From NCBI RefSeq assembly GCF_000379665.1, contig NZ_KB903359.1:511816-575815 (forward strand): a stretch of DNA of 64,000 nt, in the 5' to 3' direction. The notes beneath the pieces were generated by a model, which did no database searches, was not told the origin of the DNA, and saw only the letters and a list, made by a program, of their open reading frames with translations. How positions within the stretch are numbered: the stretch's first letter is position 1; the number at the start of each line of letters is the position of its first letter. The stretch is from Butyricimonas synergistica DSM 23225 (GTDB lineage Bacteria; Bacteroidota; Bacteroidia; Bacteroidales; Marinifilaceae). Below are positions 61,700-64,000 of this stretch, in pieces. Made by a program: the position numbers and the translations under genes.

Positions 61700-63151
61700 A
61701 TGGGTGTTTTTCAAGGATTAAAACCAGAAGCAGTTTGGGGATATTTTGAAGAAATCTGTCAAGTTCCCCGTCCTTCCAAGAAGGAAGAGAAGATTATAGC
61801 TTATTTGTTGGATTGGGCAAGCAAACACGGATTATCGGCAAAAAGGGATGATGCCGGAAATGTATTAATCACGAAATCGGCTACCAAAGGACGGGAAAAC
61901 GCTCCCACCGTGATATTGCAGGCGCATATGGATATGGTGTGCGAGAAAAATTCCGATACGGTACACGATTTTGACAAAGACCCGATACAGCCCTACGTGG
62001 ATGGAGAATGGGTTAGAGCCAAGGGAACTACCCTCGGGGCAGACGACGGAATCGGTATGGCTGCACAGATGGCTGTTTTGACTTCCACGGATATAGCTCA
62101 CGGTCCTATCGAGTGCTTGTTCACGGTAGATGAAGAAACCGGATTGACGGGTGCTTTCGCGTTAAAACCGGGATTCCTGAGCGGAAATATCCTTTTGAAT
62201 CTGGATTCTGAAGATGAAGGAGAGTTGTTCATCGGTTGTGCCGGGGGAATCGACACCGTTATTAATATGAAATATGACACGGAGAAAACTCCGGCAAATT
62301 CTTTCGCCGTGAAAATCCAGGTAAAAGGATTGCAAGGCGGTCACTCCGGCGACGATATTAATAAAGGCAGAGGAAATGCCATCAAGATATTAAATCGTTT
62401 CGTGTGGGATTTGAACGCGAAATACGGGGTTCGAGTAGCTGTCCTTGAAGGAGGAAACTTGCGGAATGCCATTGCTCGTGAGGCTTTTGCCGTGATTACT
62501 TTTGACGACAAGTATCGTGAAAACGTGCGGGTAGATCTGAATGTATATGCCGCAGAAATGGAGAACGTGTGGAAAATTACCGAGCCGGGTTTGCAATTGA
62601 CTCTGGAATCTCAGGAGGTTCCCGCGCAGGTATTGACTTCGGAAAGCAGTAATGCTTTGTTGAACGCGTTGTATGCTTGTCCTCATGGTGTATTCTCGAT
62701 GAGTTACCGAATGCCTGGATTGGTGGAAACTTCAACTAATCTGGCTGCAGTGAGATTTAACGAACCGAATAATATCCTGATCACGACTTCTCAACGTAGT
62801 GACGTGAATTCAGAGAAATTCAATATTGCCAATATGGTGGAATCCGTGTTCACGTTGGCGGGTGCCGAGGTGGAACATGGCGAGGGGTATCCCGGATGGG
62901 CTCCGAACCCGAATTCTCCCGTGGTTAAGGTGGCTGTTGAATCATACAAACGCCTATTCGGTAAAGAACCTATCATGCGTTCTATTCACGCCGGGTTGGA
63001 ATGCGGTCTGTTCTTGGAAAAATACCCGAATATGGATATGGTTTCTTTCGGACCCACCTTGCGAGGCGTACATTCCCCGGATGAAAAGATAAATATCAAG
63101 ACCGTGGAAATGTGGTGGAGCCATCTGGTGGATGTGTTGCAAAACCTGTAA
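61700..63151 (+). CDS. pepD: Aminoacyl-histidine dipeptidase (M20C, PepD)
   Basis: 483 residues of the PepD family: start with the PxxxWGYFEEICQVPRPSKKE pattern, zinc ligands in LQAHMDMV and GADDGIG, catalytic Glu in VDEETGL, the insertion domain with GGHSGDDINKGRGNA (about 212-226) and a final ligand in GVHSPDE. It hydrolyses dipeptides including carnosine-type beta-Ala-His in the cytoplasm. Length is normal. Confidence 0.95.
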   Translation: MGVFQGLKPEAVWGYFEEICQVPRPSKKEEKIIAYLLDWASKHGLSAKRDDAGNVLITKSATKGRENAPTVILQAHMDMVCEKNSDTVHDFDKDPIQPYVDGEWVRAKGTTLGADDGIGMAAQMAVLTSTDIAHGPIECLFTVDEETGLTGAFALKPGFLSGNILLNLDSEDEGELFIGCAGGIDTVINMKYDTEKTPANSFAVKIQVKGLQGGHSGDDINKGRGNAIKILNRFVWDLNAKYGVRVAVLEGGNLRNAIAREAFAVITFDDKYRENVRVDLNVYAAEMENVWKITEPGLQLTLESQEVPAQVLTSESSNALLNALYACPHGVFSMSYRMPGLVETSTNLAAVRFNEPNNILITTSQRSDVNSEKFNIANMVESVFTLAGAEVEHGEGYPGWAPNPNSPVVKVAVESYKRLFGKEPIMRSIHAGLECGLFLEKYPNMDMVSFGPTLRGVHSPDEKINIKTVEMWWSHLVDVLQNL

Positions 63152-63164
63152 AATTATCTTTATT

Positions 63165-63215
63165 TACGATTTATGATTTTAGATTTACGATTGAAAATCT
63201 GAATCATAAATCGTA
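63165..63215. repeat. A/T-rich inverted repeat between pepD and the GAF gene
   Basis: A near-perfect inverted repeat: the arm at 63165-63186 (TACGATTTATGATT core) pairs with 63195-63215, and further TCGTAAATCATAAAT copies follow to 63231. It is built from the same A/T words seen in other gaps. No T-run, so terminator function is doubtful. Confidence 0.6.
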
Positions 63216-63237
63216 ATTCGTAAATCATAAATTTATA

Positions 63238-63711
63238 ATGGAACAATCAAGGAAACTAGCTAAATATGATCGGCTGTACGATCAAATCCAGCAATATATA
63301 CGGACTACCGAAGATGTTTGGGCTCGTCTGGCAACGATGGAGGCGGTGTTGCATCATAAGATGCAATCGTTCTTTTGGACGGGAGTGTACGTGTTGATCG
63401 ATGGCGAATTGATCGTGCGTTCATATCAAGGTCCGGTGGCTTGCCAGAAATTGCGGCAGGGGGGAGTCTGTTGGGCGGCTATCAATTCCGGGGATACGGT
63501 TATCGTGGATAACGTGGAAGAGTTTCCGGGACATATTGCTTGCAATGCTGCTTCCAAAAGCGAAATTGTGATTCCTTTAAGAGATCGGGACGGGCAGATT
63601 TTTGGTTGTTTGGATGTGGATAGCGACCAGTTAGCGGCATTTGACCGGGAAGATGAGCTCGGATTGAAGAAAATTTTGTCGCTTCTTTATCAACAAGATA
63701 GCGTAAAATGA
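63238..63711 (+). CDS. GAF-domain free methionine-(R)-sulfoxide reductase
   Basis: 157 residues forming one GAF domain with the fRMsr signature: FFWTGVYV, GPVACQKLRQGGVCWAA and FPGHIACNAASKSEIVIPL. The three cysteines used by E. coli fRMsr (84, 94, 118) are present as Cys69, Cys78 and Cys102. It reduces free methionine-R-sulfoxide with thioredoxin. An Asn (Asn103) replaces the usual Asp after the last Cys. Confidence 0.9.
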   Translation: MEQSRKLAKYDRLYDQIQQYIRTTEDVWARLATMEAVLHHKMQSFFWTGVYVLIDGELIVRSYQGPVACQKLRQGGVCWAAINSGDTVIVDNVEEFPGHIACNAASKSEIVIPLRDRDGQIFGCLDVDSDQLAAFDREDELGLKKILSLLYQQDSVK

Positions 63712-63743
63712 ACTCATAAATGTGAAAAATAAGTTAAGAGGCT

Positions 63744-63774
63744 TTTGATTTTTCTTAAGAGAGTGTTACCTTAG
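63744..63774 (+). promoter_or_regulatory. Promoter of the TPR protein gene
   Basis: TTTG (63744-63747), 19 bases, TACCTTAG (63767-63774), one base off consensus in the -7 box; 49 bases before the ATG at 63824. Confidence 0.6.
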
Positions 63775-63823
63775 GGGCATAAATAATGAAATTTATCACG
63801 TAAAATACAAAACTCAGAGGATT

Positions 63824-64000
63824 ATGAAAAAATTACTTTTATTTGTTCTAGTAAGCTTTTTTGTGGGAGAACTAGCTGCACAAACAACAGTGGAAGAAGC
63901 GGGTAAAATAAAGAATGCCGGAAATGCAGCGTGGAAGGCAAAAAATTACAAGGAAGCATTCACGAATTGGGAAAATTATTTGAAAGCAATTGAGTTTAAA
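63824..64000 (+). CDS. Secreted TPR-type protein, N-terminal part (runs off the window)
   Basis: 59 residues are visible: a signal peptide (1-20, GELAAQ) and the start of a helical repeat, AGNAAWKAKNYKEAFTNWEN, which has the spacing and A/Y/A pattern of a tetratricopeptide repeat. Exported to the periplasm. The rest lies to the right of the window, so length and class cannot be judged. Confidence 0.7.
   Translation, partial: MKKLLLFVLVSFFVGELAAQTTVEEAGKIKNAGNAAWKAKNYKEAFTNWENYLKAIEFK

Overview
The window looks like a chromosomal segment of a gut Bacteroidota (Bacteroidales) bacterium, most likely Odoribacteraceae and perhaps Butyricimonas. The evidence is the SusC/SusD pair, FecR-type anti-sigma factor, LytS/LytTR two-component genes, GldA/GldF/GldG-type transporters, phosphate butyryltransferase, HydF, and promoters of the Bacteroidota form TTTG-N19-TAnnTTTG. 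Genus placement is inference. I saw no rRNA, tRNA or CRISPR array.

Region 1 (1-24.3 kb) is mostly conserved chromosome. It holds the start of purB, an EI24 membrane protein and NfeD protease pair, a FabH-like ketosynthase with a TetR regulator, and a YitT transporter. An ECF sigma operon (7.0-10.6 kb) has a visible ECF-type promoter and encodes a three-repeat secreted protein, sigma factor, membrane anti-sigma candidate and outer-membrane barrel. Next come hydF with a sigma-54-type activator lacking a DNA-binding domain, an outer-membrane cassette (patatin/BamA-like, ApbE, POTRA-barrel protein), a CPA2 antiporter, PBP1A, adk and an MFS transporter.

Region 2 (24.5-47.6 kb) is the accessory-looking part. 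After phosphate butyryltransferase comes a long same-strand array: ECF sigma, FecR, an STN-bearing SusC (frameshifted), SusD, a novel lipoprotein, two tandem Gld-type ABC modules (the first frameshifted, the second an intact permease-GldG fusion), two tandem MutS-core ATPases and an HsmA-like membrane protein. A 277-bp IS1182-like remnant and a decayed gene follow. Then comes a 1122-aa protein joining a multi-pass membrane half, an M1-aminopeptidase-like part without the zinc motif and a golvesin-like C-terminal domain. This is the best candidate for an undescribed system: a signal-gated SusCD importer tied to Gld-type ABC machinery and MutS-like ATPases.

Region 3 (47.7-64 kb) returns to ordinary genes: a cyclophilin, a coiled-coil lipoprotein operon, a carboxypeptidase-regulatory-domain protein, thiM-thiE, an NSS-family transporter, guaA, a LytTR/LytS system whose second kinase lacks the phospho-acceptor His, an outer-membrane protein, an NrnA-like DHH protein, a DUF1904 protein, a MarR regulator, pepD, a free-methionine-sulfoxide reductase and the start of a TPR protein. 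Two structurally similar palindromic elements (52.2-52.4 kb and 59.6-59.7 kb) lie in intergenic gaps.
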